A stretch of 23,073 nucleotides of DNA from a virus. The translations under genes were made by a program, and so were the position numbers. Below the pieces are notes generated by a model. The model was not told the origin of the DNA. It saw only the letters and a program-made list of their open reading frames with translations, and ran no database searches. Shown here piece after piece: positions 1-9,293 of this stretch. The DNA lies in the IMG/VR virus record IMGVR_UViG_3300030430_002271, positions 1 to 23,073 of that record; one strand, given 5' to 3'. How positions within the stretch are numbered: position 1 is the first letter of the stretch; the number at the start of each line of letters is the position of its first letter.

Positions 1-15
1 GGTGGATTTGCTCGT

Positions 16-249
16 ATGCCACTAAAAAAACTTATGCAAGAGTTGGCAGAACGCAAGGTCATATTTAACCAACAAAAAGCTAAATATAATCGTGCAAGAG
101 ATGTGTACAACAGTGCTGTAAGAGATGGTTATGCACCAGATATAGATGATAGTGTCAAAATCATGAATAACACAGAAAATTACGGTAAGGTTTTAAAAAA
201 AGAAATGGACGAGTTGCAAAAGCTTATAGATAACTATGGCAACACTTGA
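16..249 (+). CDS. Small charged helical phage protein, possibly 5'-truncated
   Basis: I do not recognise a function. The 77-residue product is hydrophilic and rich in Lys, Glu and Asn. Its predicted helical stretches, around residues 1-30 and 50-75, could form a short coiled coil. The frame is open back to base 1 (codons for GGFAR precede the ATG) and no Shine-Dalgarno precedes the ATG, so the real start may lie upstream of the window. It ends inside the next gene, overlapping it by 14 nt, which suggests translational coupling within the virion-gene operon. It is probably a small virion or assembly protein by position only. Confidence 0.6.
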   Translation: MPLKKLMQELAERKVIFNQQKAKYNRARDVYNSAVRDGYAPDIDDSVKIMNNTENYGKVLKKEMDELQKLIDNYGNT

Positions 250-3200
250 TAACGTAAATCTCTTTGCACCTAAAGACCCTAAAACAGGCAAAACTTATCA
301 ATTGTTTGATACTGAGGCTATAAAACAAAAACAAGAGCAATCAAAGCAAAACTATGAGCTTATTAGACAACAAATATCTGATGGCAATATAGAGCAGGCA
401 TACGAAGGTTTTAGTCAATTACCTTTTATAGAGCAGATGGCAGTTTATATGACTCCCGGACTAGGTAATGTGGTTGATGCTTATGAGGCACAATACTTTG
501 GTAAGTTAGCAACCAAAGAAGCAGCCGAGCAAGGCATGAAGACTCCACAAGAAATAGAGCTTGAATCACTGACAACTGGTTTACCACCATCGCCTTTTCG
601 TGCTTCACCACAGCAGTCTATTTTTACAGGACTTAGTGGATTAGCGGGAGTAAGTTCTTTAGTTGGTATTGGTGAATTACCAAGCTTAGTTAAAGGTGCT
701 ATTTTATTTGGTGGTCGTAAACTTGGCGCAATACCATCTGCTACGGATATGGGCGCGCCAACTATACAGGCTGCTGACACTACAGGTGGCGGTGGTATTG
801 GTGGTTTGCCTGAACCTAAACCACAACCAGCTTTAGATGATGCTGGTTATAAATCTAGTGTCCTAGAAGAAGCTAAAACAGTAGAGATAGACTCTGGTCA
901 GGCTTTGTTAGATTATCTAACCAGTCCTAAAAGACAAAATCCATCAAACAACAAAGGTGGCACGGCTTTGAAAAAAAGCGAAATAGATGAAATAGATTTT
1001 GATAAATTCAAAGCAGAGAATCCGGGTGATTTTACTAAAGAACAGCTTTTACAATACATAGATGACAATAGAGTACAACTTTATCGTGTGCGAAGGTCAG
1101 AAAATCCTGACATAAGAACAGACGATGCTTTTGTACCTTCAGAGGATGTAGACTTTTATCTAGACGAACCTTTAACAGAACAAATTTTTGGTGAAAGCGT
1201 ATCACGTAATTATGATGACATGTTTAATTTTACTGAAGAACAAAAAGTTTTCTTCATTAGAAACTTTGGACCTGAAGGCATAATTACAAAAGAAACATAT
1301 CAAAAGTATTTGGACAGAGCCACAACTGTAGAGAGCAGTCAAAATTTAAGAAAAGTTTTTGAAAACAACCTAGCTGCTGATTCTAATAACCCCTTCTACG
1401 AAGTAGGCGAAGGACAATTAACATTTACTAGGCCTGACGGCACAATTGTTGAAGCCTTATCTGCTACAAATGACATAGACCAAATAGAGGCAGCCTTAAA
1501 TCAAGGCTTTACTATACAACCTAAAGTTTTAGACAAAAACTTGGATATAGACGATTTAATTGACCGCGCATCTATGAATAAAGCAGAATTTGAAAGAACA
1601 GAGGGTTTAATAGATGAAGCTTATAGATATGTGGGAGATGATGATATTTTTGAAATTATAGGTAATAGCGATGATGGATATAGTGTTAGAGTAAACGGTG
1701 AATTTGATGATGTAAATTTTAGCGATAATATGTCTTTTGACGAGGCTGAGCTACAAGTTGGACAATATATAGATAGAGAGTATGGAAGCGGTTTAGGTGA
1801 TATTGATAACCCTACTGAACCCGCTGACTTAATTAACCTTGTGCCTGAGGGAGTTATCAAAGAAAATCAATCGTTGCCTACTAAGTATAGCGACTATGAT
1901 GGATTTAGATTGCCCATGGGCGGCGCAACTGATTATGAAGAGTACACCATCCACATTAAAAACCCTAAAACTATCACTAGATATAAATTAGGTACTAGAG
2001 ATGAGCCAAAGCACTTTGGTGGCGGCGATGAGTTATTTCACCTTAGAACTACACTTAGAACGGATGAAAACGGCAAAAAAGTATTGTTTGTTGAGGAAAT
2101 ACAATCAGATTTACACTCTACGGCGCGTAGTACACAAAGCGATGCAAATTATGAGGTGCCAGAGAAAGAAAAACCTAAGATTAGAGCAAAAGTAAAAGAA
2201 ATAGATTCAGATTTTGAAATTATATATAGCGATAGAGACCTAGAAAGGATTACCCTAGGTGACATAGGAGACCCATTTTATAACGACATGCAGGTTGGAA
2301 ATGTCGGGTATAACGCAGCTACTATAAATAACATGGCAGAGGTTTCAAGAGGCAACCAGCCAATAGAATATTTAGGTGAAGATTACCAAACAGCATTAAA
2401 AAATATTGAAAAAAAATACGGCAAAGAAAAATTTATTGCATTAGCTGATGCAGTAAAACCTTATGTAAATAAAGGCAGACTTCCTGACTTTCCATACAAA
2501 AAAGATTGGGTGGATATGGCAGTTAAAGAAGCTATGAAGATTGGTGTAGAAAAAGGTGCTGACCGAGTAGCTTTTGTAAATGCACCTACTCAGATAGCTA
2601 GAAACAATAAGACCCTAAACTATGTGCAGGATAAAGTAATTACCAAAGTGCCAACAAGAGAAGAGTTGGTTGACACACCTGAATTTAAACAAAAGTATCA
2701 AAGCTATCTCAAAACACGTTATGACGATTATATAAACAATCAGCACGATACCAACTTGCCCATACCAACCCAAGAAGAATATTACGCAAGTCTGCCTGCG
2801 GCTCAAAAAAAACTTAAAGACTCAAAAACCAATATTAAAAAGTTAGAGCAACAGATGCAACAAAAACTTGTGGACGACCTTAATAAATTTAAACAGCAAT
2901 ATCCTGACTCACCCCACGTTAAAGATGATTACGCATACCCCCCGCCCGGATATGAATTAGAGGCACGTCAAATTGAAAGGGCATATAGAGATTTAGCAGA
3001 CGCAGAGATACAAATTCTATCAAAAAGAATGAATGATGCTTTTGATATTACATCAGACCCAAGAAATGTAGATATTACAAATCCTGCTTTGGCTAGAATG
3101 TTAGATGCTGATTTAAACTTTCGTGAAGTGCCAACAGAAATAAATGAAAAGCTTATAGAAATAAAAAGTTTGCAGCAAGAAGTAGACAGATTAGCAGAAT

Positions 3201-3928
3201 TTGCAGATATAGATGAAAAATTCTTACAAGGCGCGGCTGTAGAAGCATTGGCAAAAGACTTAAGAATCGATGAAGTCAAATATACACTAGAAGATGTTGG
3301 TTACGCGCTGGAAGGCGATGAAATCTTAAATCCACAAAGAATACAAATGACAGGCGATGATTACGATACGCAAAGGATTAATTTGCGTAGACTTACCAAC
3401 GAAGACGAATTGCTCGCTGAAATACCAGAAAATTTAAGAGAGCAGGTCAAAAAAGATTTAGCTGCTGGTAAAAAAGAAATTACCTTTAACATTGATGACC
3501 TAGAGGGCAGTGGTAAAAAGTTTTTAGAAATATATAAAAACGAAATACCAAGAGGCATAAACAAGGTTTTAAAAGACCTTAAAGTTAAAGATGTTAAACC
3601 TAATATAAGTAGAGTTTTATATTCCGATGACTACAACGCCCCTATAGTGCAAAGTATGACATCACGTAACGTCTACGATGAATTTATGAGTGCTGATGTA
3701 GATGAACGCACAGGTGTAGTTGCACCAACTAAAAACTCACGAAATGACGATGTTTTTGTTGGAGAAAATATTACTGTTGCGGCACACAGCTCTATCGGCA
3801 TTGATTTAACTGATGAAATGAAAAGAAAAATCATACAAGAGGGTTTGTCTTCTATGTACATGGGTGGTAAAGTAACAAAAAGCAAATTTATGGATAAACC
3901 CATAGAAGGCAACAGAAGAGAAATGTAA
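236..3928 (+). CDS. Large (1230 aa) phage protein with EIQSD-type domain, putative virion-associated protein
   Basis: This is the largest protein in the window. Residues 1-110 are hydrophilic. A Gly/Ala-rich weakly hydrophobic stretch follows near residues 125-175. Around residues 570-630 is a conserved block with GGGDELFHLRTT and then VEEIQSDLHS (about 616-625). Around 750-785 is PYKKDWVDMAVKEAM followed by GADRVAFVNA. I know this pair of motifs (EIQSD, then P[FY]K..W...A.K.A......G...VA[FW]) from very large proteins of marine phages related to polyvalent-protein domains. The biochemical role is not established. Residues about 850-890 look coiled-coil. The C-terminus (MYMGGKVTKSKFMDKP) matches my memory of related phage proteins. 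It shares TAATG with the next gene. An internal virion protein or an ejected effector are both possible. Confidence 0.6.
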   Translation: MATLDNVNLFAPKDPKTGKTYQLFDTEAIKQKQEQSKQNYELIRQQISDGNIEQAYEGFSQLPFIEQMAVYMTPGLGNVVDAYEAQYFGKLATKEAAEQGMKTPQEIELESLTTGLPPSPFRASPQQSIFTGLSGLAGVSSLVGIGELPSLVKGAILFGGRKLGAIPSATDMGAPTIQAADTTGGGGIGGLPEPKPQPALDDAGYKSSVLEEAKTVEIDSGQALLDYLTSPKRQNPSNNKGGTALKKSEIDEIDFDKFKAENPGDFTKEQLLQYIDDNRVQLYRVRRSENPDIRTDDAFVPSEDVDFYLDEPLTEQIFGESVSRNYDDMFNFTEEQKVFFIRNFGPEGIITKETYQKYLDRATTVESSQNLRKVFENNLAADSNNPFYEVGEGQLTFTRPDGTIVEALSATNDIDQIEAALNQGFTIQPKVLDKNLDIDDLIDRASMNKAEFERTEGLIDEAYRYVGDDDIFEIIGNSDDGYSVRVNGEFDDVNFSDNMSFDEAELQVGQYIDREYGSGLGDIDNPTEPADLINLVPEGVIKENQSLPTKYSDYDGFRLPMGGATDYEEYTIHIKNPKTITRYKLGTRDEPKHFGGGDELFHLRTTLRTDENGKKVLFVEEIQSDLHSTARSTQSDANYEVPEKEKPKIRAKVKEIDSDFEIIYSDRDLERITLGDIGDPFYNDMQVGNVGYNAATINNMAEVSRGNQPIEYLGEDYQTALKNIEKKYGKEKFIALADAVKPYVNKGRLPDFPYKKDWVDMAVKEAMKIGVEKGADRVAFVNAPTQIARNNKTLNYVQDKVITKVPTREELVDTPEFKQKYQSYLKTRYDDYINNQHDTNLPIPTQEEYYASLPAAQKKLKDSKTNIKKLEQQMQQKLVDDLNKFKQQYPDSPHVKDDYAYPPPGYELEARQIERAYRDLADAEIQILSKRMNDAFDITSDPRNVDITNPALARMLDADLNFREVPTEINEKLIEIKSLQQEVDRLAEFADIDEKFLQGAAVEALAKDLRIDEVKYTLEDVGYALEGDEILNPQRIQMTGDDYDTQRINLRRLTNEDELLAEIPENLREQVKKDLAAGKKEITFNIDDLEGSGKKFLEIYKNEIPRGINKVLKDLKVKDVKPNISRVLYSDDYNAPIVQSMTSRNVYDEFMSADVDERTGVVAPTKNSRNDDVFVGENITVAAHSSIGIDLTDEMKRKIIQEGLSSMYMGGKVTKSKFMDKPIEGNRREM

Positions 3929-5088
3929 TGGCAGTAGATTATTTAAAAGATTACTTAGGCATTGACCCAGCCGACTATTCAGCCATGGAAAGAACTATCG
4001 CAGGCGTATCGCCTGTAGGTCAATCTATTATTCCGACCATGGGCGCAACTCCAACAGTGCAACCTAGAATGATTGATGACACTCCCATAGCTTTCACTCC
4101 AAGACCCATGCAAGACTTTGGCGCGCAGATATCTGGTTTAGAAGAGCAGATTAATAATCTTATGGAACAAATGGGTGTCTTAGAAGCAGAAAAAAATGAT
4201 GCACTGCAACAACAAGATGTGATGCGAGCAGAATTAGCACAAGCTCAACAAGATGCGCTTACAGAACAAGCAAGTGAATTTGAAGGTGTTAAATCTAGTT
4301 TAGAGCAACAAATCGCCGATTTAACGGCACAAATAGGTAGTATGCAAGAGCCAACTATCATGAAAGATGCTCCTGTACCACCTAGAGATGAACAAATATT
4401 TGTACCACCTAAAGATTTTGTAGACCCAAGAGCCAGTAGACCACGAGGTGAACCAATAGGCGGCATGGTAGCTGGAGGTGGCGGTATCGATTATGGTGGT
4501 GGCGAAGGACCACCTTTATTACCAGACCTTAGAACAAACATGAACATAGAAACACGTGACACAGAGTTTGGTCCAGTCACTATTTCTTCACCAGCTTTTC
4601 CAGTAAAAGTTCGTCAAATACCACCAGAAGATTTTGGCTTTGGACCCGGTATAAGACCTTCAGAAATTACTGCAGGTGGACAATTTGTTGGTTCAGCAGG
4701 TGTAACACCAAAACCCGTACGTGGTGGAGGAACTTATAAAGAATTTGAAGGACCCGATGGAAGTGTTCTAAGTGTAGGAGTGCAAGGACCTCCACTAGAA
4801 TTTATTAAAAAAAGAGACCCAATATTACCACCCATGACTCCACCCATGACACCAAGGCCAATGCCTATGCCTATGCCAAGACCAATGCCTATGCCTATGC
4901 CTATGCCTGAACCTGTCATACCGAGTATGCCAATGCCACAACCTATAATTCCAATAGAACCACAACCTATGCCCATGGCTGGTAGACAAATGAACATGAT
5001 GTTTGACAACATGCCTCCCACTATGATGCGAGCAGGTGGTGGAGGCATTTCCAAAGCTATAGTAGATTTAAAAAATAGACTTAGATAA
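3928..5088 (+). CDS. Coiled-coil and Pro/Met-repeat structural protein, putative
   Basis: No family is recognised. The 386-residue product has three visible parts. The N-terminal part is non-repetitive, about 65 residues. A long Gln/Glu/Leu-rich coiled coil follows at about residues 65-135 (heptads such as ISGLEEQINNLMEQMGVLE). The rest is Gly- and Pro-rich and includes a low-complexity PMPM tract at about residues 305-350. The tract is encoded by in-frame hexamer repeats of ATGCCT. The C-terminus (GGGISKAIVDLKNRLR) returns to an ordinary amphipathic helix. It starts in a TAATG overlap with the large gene upstream and ends in another with the next gene, so it belongs to the same virion operon. 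Elongated coiled-coil plus extended Pro-rich architecture suits a fibre or connector, but this is inference. Confidence 0.5.
   Translation: MAVDYLKDYLGIDPADYSAMERTIAGVSPVGQSIIPTMGATPTVQPRMIDDTPIAFTPRPMQDFGAQISGLEEQINNLMEQMGVLEAEKNDALQQQDVMRAELAQAQQDALTEQASEFEGVKSSLEQQIADLTAQIGSMQEPTIMKDAPVPPRDEQIFVPPKDFVDPRASRPRGEPIGGMVAGGGGIDYGGGEGPPLLPDLRTNMNIETRDTEFGPVTISSPAFPVKVRQIPPEDFGFGPGIRPSEITAGGQFVGSAGVTPKPVRGGGTYKEFEGPDGSVLSVGVQGPPLEFIKKRDPILPPMTPPMTPRPMPMPMPRPMPMPMPMPEPVIPSMPMPQPIIPIEPQPMPMAGRQMNMMFDNMPPTMMRAGGGGISKAIVDLKNRLR
4855..4911 (+). repeat. ATGCCT hexamer microsatellite inside CDS
   Basis: Tandem and near-tandem copies of ATGCCT/ATGCCA encode alternating Met-Pro. Two perfect copies, two degenerate units and then four perfect copies are visible. 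Because the unit is six bases, copy-number change would lengthen or shorten the PMPM tract without shifting the frame. Confidence 0.85.
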
Positions 5089-5792
5089 TGGCCGAGATTC
5101 TCAACGGTTGGGGGAGAGCAGGCTGGGGTGAATTAGCTTATGGTCAAGGCAATGTACCTGTTAATATTTCTGCACCGGGAGCTGGCACATCTGCATTAGG
5201 CACAGTCACGGTCGATGCCGAAGCAAACACAAGTGTTACTGGACAAGCGGCAACTTCTGCTCTTGGTTCAACATCTGTTATAGCAAAAGCTAACGTCATT
5301 CCGTCAAGTCAAGCAGGCACAACTGCATTAGGTACACTTAGCGTTGTAGCCAAAGCAAATGTTGTTCCAACAGGACAATCTGCAACATCAGCTATCGGTG
5401 GTGTTGGTGTAAATGGTCAAGCTGTCGCCAATGCAACAGGAGTAACTGCGAGTCTTGGTGCTGTAAGTGTAGATGTAGATGGTGAAGCGAATGTATCAGT
5501 TACAGGACAAAGTGCAACCTCTGCCGTTGGCAGTGTAACCATTCATCACAACGAACAATTTAGTATTACAGGTGTAGCTGCAACATCTAGTGTTGGTAGT
5601 GTCACAACACAAGCAGGTGCTAAAGTAACACCTGATTCTCTACTAATTACTGGTATTTTAGGCACACCACAAGTGTACGGCTTGATAGACGACTCTCAAA
5701 CACCTAACTATAGTGGAATTGACAGTTCACAAACAGCAAATTATAGTACAATAACAGACACACAAACCCCTGATTGGGAAGAGGTAGCATAG
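5088..5792 (+). CDS. Repeat-rich tail-tip/virion protein with N-terminal WG motif
   Basis: The 234-residue product begins with a Gly-Trp motif (NGWGRAGWGELAYG) that I recall from marine phage tail or appendage proteins. A diverged repeat follows, of the form TGQ.ATSA.G.V.V.A.A.V, with at least five copies between about residues 30 and 180. It predicts beta-strand-rich repeats, probably stacked. The C-terminus carries three shorter copies of an 11-residue unit (DSQTPNYSGI, DSSQTANYST, DTQTPDWEEV). The start codon overlaps the preceding stop (TAATG). The stop is only 3 nt before the tail-fibre gene, so the two are likely co-translated. A structural role at the tail tip or fibre attachment point is inferred from composition and position; no enzymatic motif is visible. 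Confidence 0.6.
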   Translation: MAEILNGWGRAGWGELAYGQGNVPVNISAPGAGTSALGTVTVDAEANTSVTGQAATSALGSTSVIAKANVIPSSQAGTTALGTLSVVAKANVVPTGQSATSAIGGVGVNGQAVANATGVTASLGAVSVDVDGEANVSVTGQSATSAVGSVTIHHNEQFSITGVAATSSVGSVTTQAGAKVTPDSLLITGILGTPQVYGLIDDSQTPNYSGIDSSQTANYSTITDTQTPDWEEVA

Positions 5793-5795
5793 ATT

Positions 5796-8700
5796 ATGGC
5801 AACTTATGTAAACGATTTAAGGTTAAAAGAAATAGCGACTGGTGATGAAGCTGGAACATGGGGTACTAGCACCAACACTAATTTAGAATTAATAGCTGAA
5901 GCATTTAGTTTTGGCACAGAGGCAATTACTACAAACGCCGACACTCATACAACAACTATTGCGGATGGTTCTACCGACCCCGGAAGAAGTATTTATTTAA
6001 AATACACAGGTACACTCGATTCAGCTTGTACTATTACTATCGGTCCAAACACTGTATCTAAACTTTGGTTTATAGAAAACGGTACAAGTGGTTCACAAAA
6101 TATAATTATTTCGCAAGGCAGCGGTGCTAATGTAACTGTACCAGCAGGAGAAGTAAAAGCTATTTATTCTGATGGTGCTGGTTCTGGTGCAGCTATGGTA
6201 GATGCTTTTGCTAATTTAAAAGTATCAGATGCAGCACAAACAAATATTACAAGTCTAGGAACTCTTACAGGATTAACTGTTAATGGAGATGTAACATTTA
6301 CAGGTAGCAGTAATAATATTGTTTTTGACCAATCAGATGATTGTTTAGAATTTGCAGACAATGCCAAAGCTAAGTTTGGTGCTAGTGACGATTTACAAAT
6401 TTATCATGATGGCTCAAATTCAAGAATACAAGAAGGTGGAACAGGTAGTCTTTTAGTAAGAGGTACTAATTTACAACTACAAGATTCAGACGGTTTTGAT
6501 TACATAACTTGCACTGATGGTGGTGACGGTGGAACTGTTGTTTTGAAACATATAGGCTCAGCAGTTTTAACTACGAAAAGCGGTGGTATAACTGTTACAG
6601 GTGAAGTAGCAGCGACTTCACTAGATATTTCAGGCGATATAGATGTAGATGGAACCACTAATTTAGATGTAGTAGATATAGATGGAGCTATAACTTTCAG
6701 TAGCACTCTAAATGGCATAAGTATTTTAGCTGATACAACAAACTTTACTGACAGTATTTTAATTAGTCAAAACGCAAGTACAGGTACTTTGTCAAGTGCT
6801 GCTCATAATACAGGTTTAGGTGATGATGTTTTTGCTGCATTAACTTCTGGTGTTGAAAATACAGCAGTGGGTGCAAATTCTTTATCAGCTAACACTACTG
6901 GTGCAGAAAACACAGCTTTAGGGCAAAATGCTTTACTAAGTAATACTACAGGCTCATTCAATGTATCTGTTGGCAAAAGTTCTTTAGCTAGTAACACTAC
7001 TGCTTCAAATAATACAGGAGTTGGTAAAAGTGCTTTAGGTGCTAATACAACAGGTGCTAATAACACTGCACTTGGTTCATTAGCTTTAGATGCAAATACT
7101 ACTGGAAGTGATAGTGTAGCTGTTGGCTATGCAGCATTATCAGCAGCAACTACAGGTGGTCAAAATAGTGCTTTAGGTTATTTAGCTTTAGAAGATGTAA
7201 CAACTGCTACAGGAAATACTGGTATAGGATATCAATCTGGAAAAGGAATAACTACAGGAACTAATAACACTTTTGTTGGTAATAATTCAGGTGTAGCCGT
7301 AACCACTGGCACAGATAATGTTGGGGTAGGACATGCAACTTTATTTACAAACGCAGCTTCAAATAACACTGCAATTGGTTCTTTAGCTTTACTCTCAAAT
7401 ACTACAGGTGCTTCAAATGTCGCTGTTGGTAAAGCTTCGTTAGATGCTAATACGACTGGTGGTTCAAACACAGCAGTTGGTGCAGAATCTTTAACAGCTA
7501 ATACTACTGGTTCAAATTTAACCGCTGTAGGTTTAGGTGCATTAGAAGCTAACACAACAGCAGACTACAATACAGCTGTTGGTAGTGGTGCTTTAGCACT
7601 TAACACCACAGGTAGTACAAACACTGCTATTGGTGCATTAGCTTTAGATGCCAATACTACAGGTTCTTCAAACACTGCTGTTGGAGTACAGGCATTAAGT
7701 GCTAATACAACAGCTTCATCAAATACAGCAGTTGGAAAAGGTGCTGGTGAAAATATTACTACAGGTAATCTAAACGTTATTGTTGGTGCTATTGCCATGG
7801 ATGCAGCAACTACAGCTAGTGAAAATGTTGCTGTTGGTTATGGTGCATTGACTACCTGTACCACAGGTGGTGCAAATACTGCTATAGGTTATGTGGCTAT
7901 GCAAAATTTAACCACGGGTACTGAAAACACTGCTGTTGGTAATCAAGCTATGGTGCAAATTACAACTGGAACTCAAAATGTTGCTGTAGGAAGAGAGTCA
8001 TTAACTGCTAATACAACTGGGACAAATAATGTTGCTGTTGGTAGAAAAGCGTTGGCAGCTAATACAACAGCAAATGTAAATACAGCGGTTGGTAATGATG
8101 CTCTTGAAGCAAATACCACAGGTCAAGATAATGTAGCTGTTGGTGGTGGTGCGTTAGCTAGTAATACTACAGCGCAAAACAATACAGCAGTAGGAAGAAG
8201 TGCTGCATTATCTGTCACTACAGGTGCTAATCATACTGCATTAGGTCAAGCCGCCTTGTCAAGTATGACAACTAATAATTCTTGCACAGCAGTTGGTTAT
8301 GCAGCAGGTCAAAACGCAACTGGACCATTTAATGTGTTTGTAGGTTCTATAGCAGGACACGATAATACAACAGGTCAAAGAAATACTTATTTAGGTTATG
8401 ACTCGGGTCAGAATAATACTAATGGAGATTTTAATGTTGCAGTAGGTTTTGAAGCCACACATAATGACGGTGATAGTCGTTGTATAACGTTAGGTACAGA
8501 GCTAACTGGTGCCGCTAACACATTTAGTTTTGGTAAATCTGGTAATGTTGTAAGTAATGTATTCACTTCTAACGCATCATTTAGTAGAAGTTCAGACTTA
8601 CATAAAAAAACTAATATAGAATCTACCGACATAGGTTTAAGTTTTATTAATGAGCTAAAACCAGTTACTTTTAATTGGAAAGATAGTTCAGAGTTTCCAG

Positions 8701-8945
8701 AGGGATATGTAGATAAAGACAAAGCAGAAATGGACACAGAAACTAAACTATACGGAATGATTGCACAAGATGTTAAAGCAGCATTAGATAAAGTTGGACA
8801 TGAAAATTTTGGTGGTTGGTCACAAGAAGAAGATGGCTCACAAAGACTTTCACAAGAAATGTTTATTTATCCACTAATTAATGCAGTAAAAGAACTTTCT
8901 GCACAAGTAGAAGAATTAAAAACAAAATTAAACCAAGGAGAATAA
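5796..8945 (+). CDS. Tail fibre/appendage protein with C-terminal Peptidase S74 chaperone domain
   Basis: This 1049-residue protein reads as a trimeric tail fibre. The N-terminal 150 residues (YVNDLRLKEIATGDEAGTWG) resemble the attachment region of marine phage fibres. Residues 190-260 contain the common DDLQIYHDGSNSRI block. Residues about 354-890 are some 31 copies of a 17-residue unit, consensus NTAVG..AL.ANTTG.., resembling head repeats of trimeric adhesins. The C-terminus from residue 933 (SDLHKK, then KPVTFNW, LYGMIAQDV) is a Peptidase S74 intramolecular chaperone. In that family the Ser of the SD motif supports self-cleavage after the fibre has trimerised. The last about 25 residues are a coiled coil. 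It probably binds the host receptor. A good Shine-Dalgarno for the next gene sits in its last codons. Confidence 0.9.
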   Translation: MATYVNDLRLKEIATGDEAGTWGTSTNTNLELIAEAFSFGTEAITTNADTHTTTIADGSTDPGRSIYLKYTGTLDSACTITIGPNTVSKLWFIENGTSGSQNIIISQGSGANVTVPAGEVKAIYSDGAGSGAAMVDAFANLKVSDAAQTNITSLGTLTGLTVNGDVTFTGSSNNIVFDQSDDCLEFADNAKAKFGASDDLQIYHDGSNSRIQEGGTGSLLVRGTNLQLQDSDGFDYITCTDGGDGGTVVLKHIGSAVLTTKSGGITVTGEVAATSLDISGDIDVDGTTNLDVVDIDGAITFSSTLNGISILADTTNFTDSILISQNASTGTLSSAAHNTGLGDDVFAALTSGVENTAVGANSLSANTTGAENTALGQNALLSNTTGSFNVSVGKSSLASNTTASNNTGVGKSALGANTTGANNTALGSLALDANTTGSDSVAVGYAALSAATTGGQNSALGYLALEDVTTATGNTGIGYQSGKGITTGTNNTFVGNNSGVAVTTGTDNVGVGHATLFTNAASNNTAIGSLALLSNTTGASNVAVGKASLDANTTGGSNTAVGAESLTANTTGSNLTAVGLGALEANTTADYNTAVGSGALALNTTGSTNTAIGALALDANTTGSSNTAVGVQALSANTTASSNTAVGKGAGENITTGNLNVIVGAIAMDAATTASENVAVGYGALTTCTTGGANTAIGYVAMQNLTTGTENTAVGNQAMVQITTGTQNVAVGRESLTANTTGTNNVAVGRKALAANTTANVNTAVGNDALEANTTGQDNVAVGGGALASNTTAQNNTAVGRSAALSVTTGANHTALGQAALSSMTTNNSCTAVGYAAGQNATGPFNVFVGSIAGHDNTTGQRNTYLGYDSGQNNTNGDFNVAVGFEATHNDGDSRCITLGTELTGAANTFSFGKSGNVVSNVFTSNASFSRSSDLHKKTNIESTDIGLSFINELKPVTFNWKDSSEFPEGYVDKDKAEMDTETKLYGMIAQDVKAALDKVGHENFGGWSQEEDGSQRLSQEMFIYPLINAVKELSAQVEELKTKLNQGE
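6855..8465 (+). repeat. 51-bp (17-codon) tandem repeat array in tail fibre gene
   Basis: About 31 consecutive diverged units of 51 bp encode NTAVG..AL.ANTTG... Copies keep Gly, Leu and the Asn-Thr-Thr-Gly turn but differ in many synonymous and surface positions. Two units are irregular: around 7200-7330 the ATG/ITTG copies are altered, and around 8290-8450 the units degrade towards the S74 domain. Slippage or recombination here would change fibre length in 17-residue steps. Confidence 0.9.
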
Positions 8946-8946
8946 A

Positions 8947-9291
8947 ATGGCAGTAACAAAAACAATAACCAAATGTATACCTTATGAAAACTCATCTAAT
9001 AAAGTAGATAAATGGGATATACAAATGAAGTATGAAAATGATAGTGAAGGCGATAGCACTTACTATACATCTACTTTTAATATCACAGTCAATCAAACAG
9101 ATACAGACGCAAGTGGTAATACAACTACCAATTTTACTTTAAAAGCTAAAAGTAGTTGGACTAACGCTAATTTAGTGGCTATCTGTCCTGTGTCAAAATG
9201 GGACACGATATTTGCAAGTCAAGTAGATAGCGTTATAACTAACCCACCTACAGTTAGTACACCAGATAACGACTTTAACGTACCTAGCTAA
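8947..9291 (+). CDS. Small conserved phage protein, unknown function
   Basis: The 114-residue product is polar and Thr/Asn/Ser-rich with alternating hydrophobic residues, suggesting a small beta-rich domain (TFNITVNQTD, TNFTLKAKSSW). It has no signal peptide and no catalytic motif that I recognise. I recall similar short proteins next to marine phage tail-fibre genes, without known function. The start is well supported: AAGGAG at 8935-8940 lies 6 nt before the ATG, inside the end of the fibre gene, with 1 nt between stop and start. A role in fibre assembly or as a small virion protein is inferred from position only. Confidence 0.6.
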   Translation: MAVTKTITKCIPYENSSNKVDKWDIQMKYENDSEGDSTYYTSTFNITVNQTDTDASGNTTTNFTLKAKSSWTNANLVAICPVSKWDTIFASQVDSVITNPPTVSTPDNDFNVPS

Positions 9292-9293
9292 TA

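Noticed and set aside
4734-5054. Reverse-strand 106-aa frame rich in Gly-Ile
   Set aside because: It is the complement of the ATGCCT repeat; the product is pure low complexity.
6803-7798. Several reverse-strand open frames across the tail fibre repeats
   Set aside because: They are shadows of the 51-bp repeat, with repetitive Val/Ala/Pro products and no ribosome sites.
6855-8465. Regular repeats that might suggest a CRISPR array
   Set aside because: The units are coding, diverged and continuous, with no constant repeat/unique spacer pattern.
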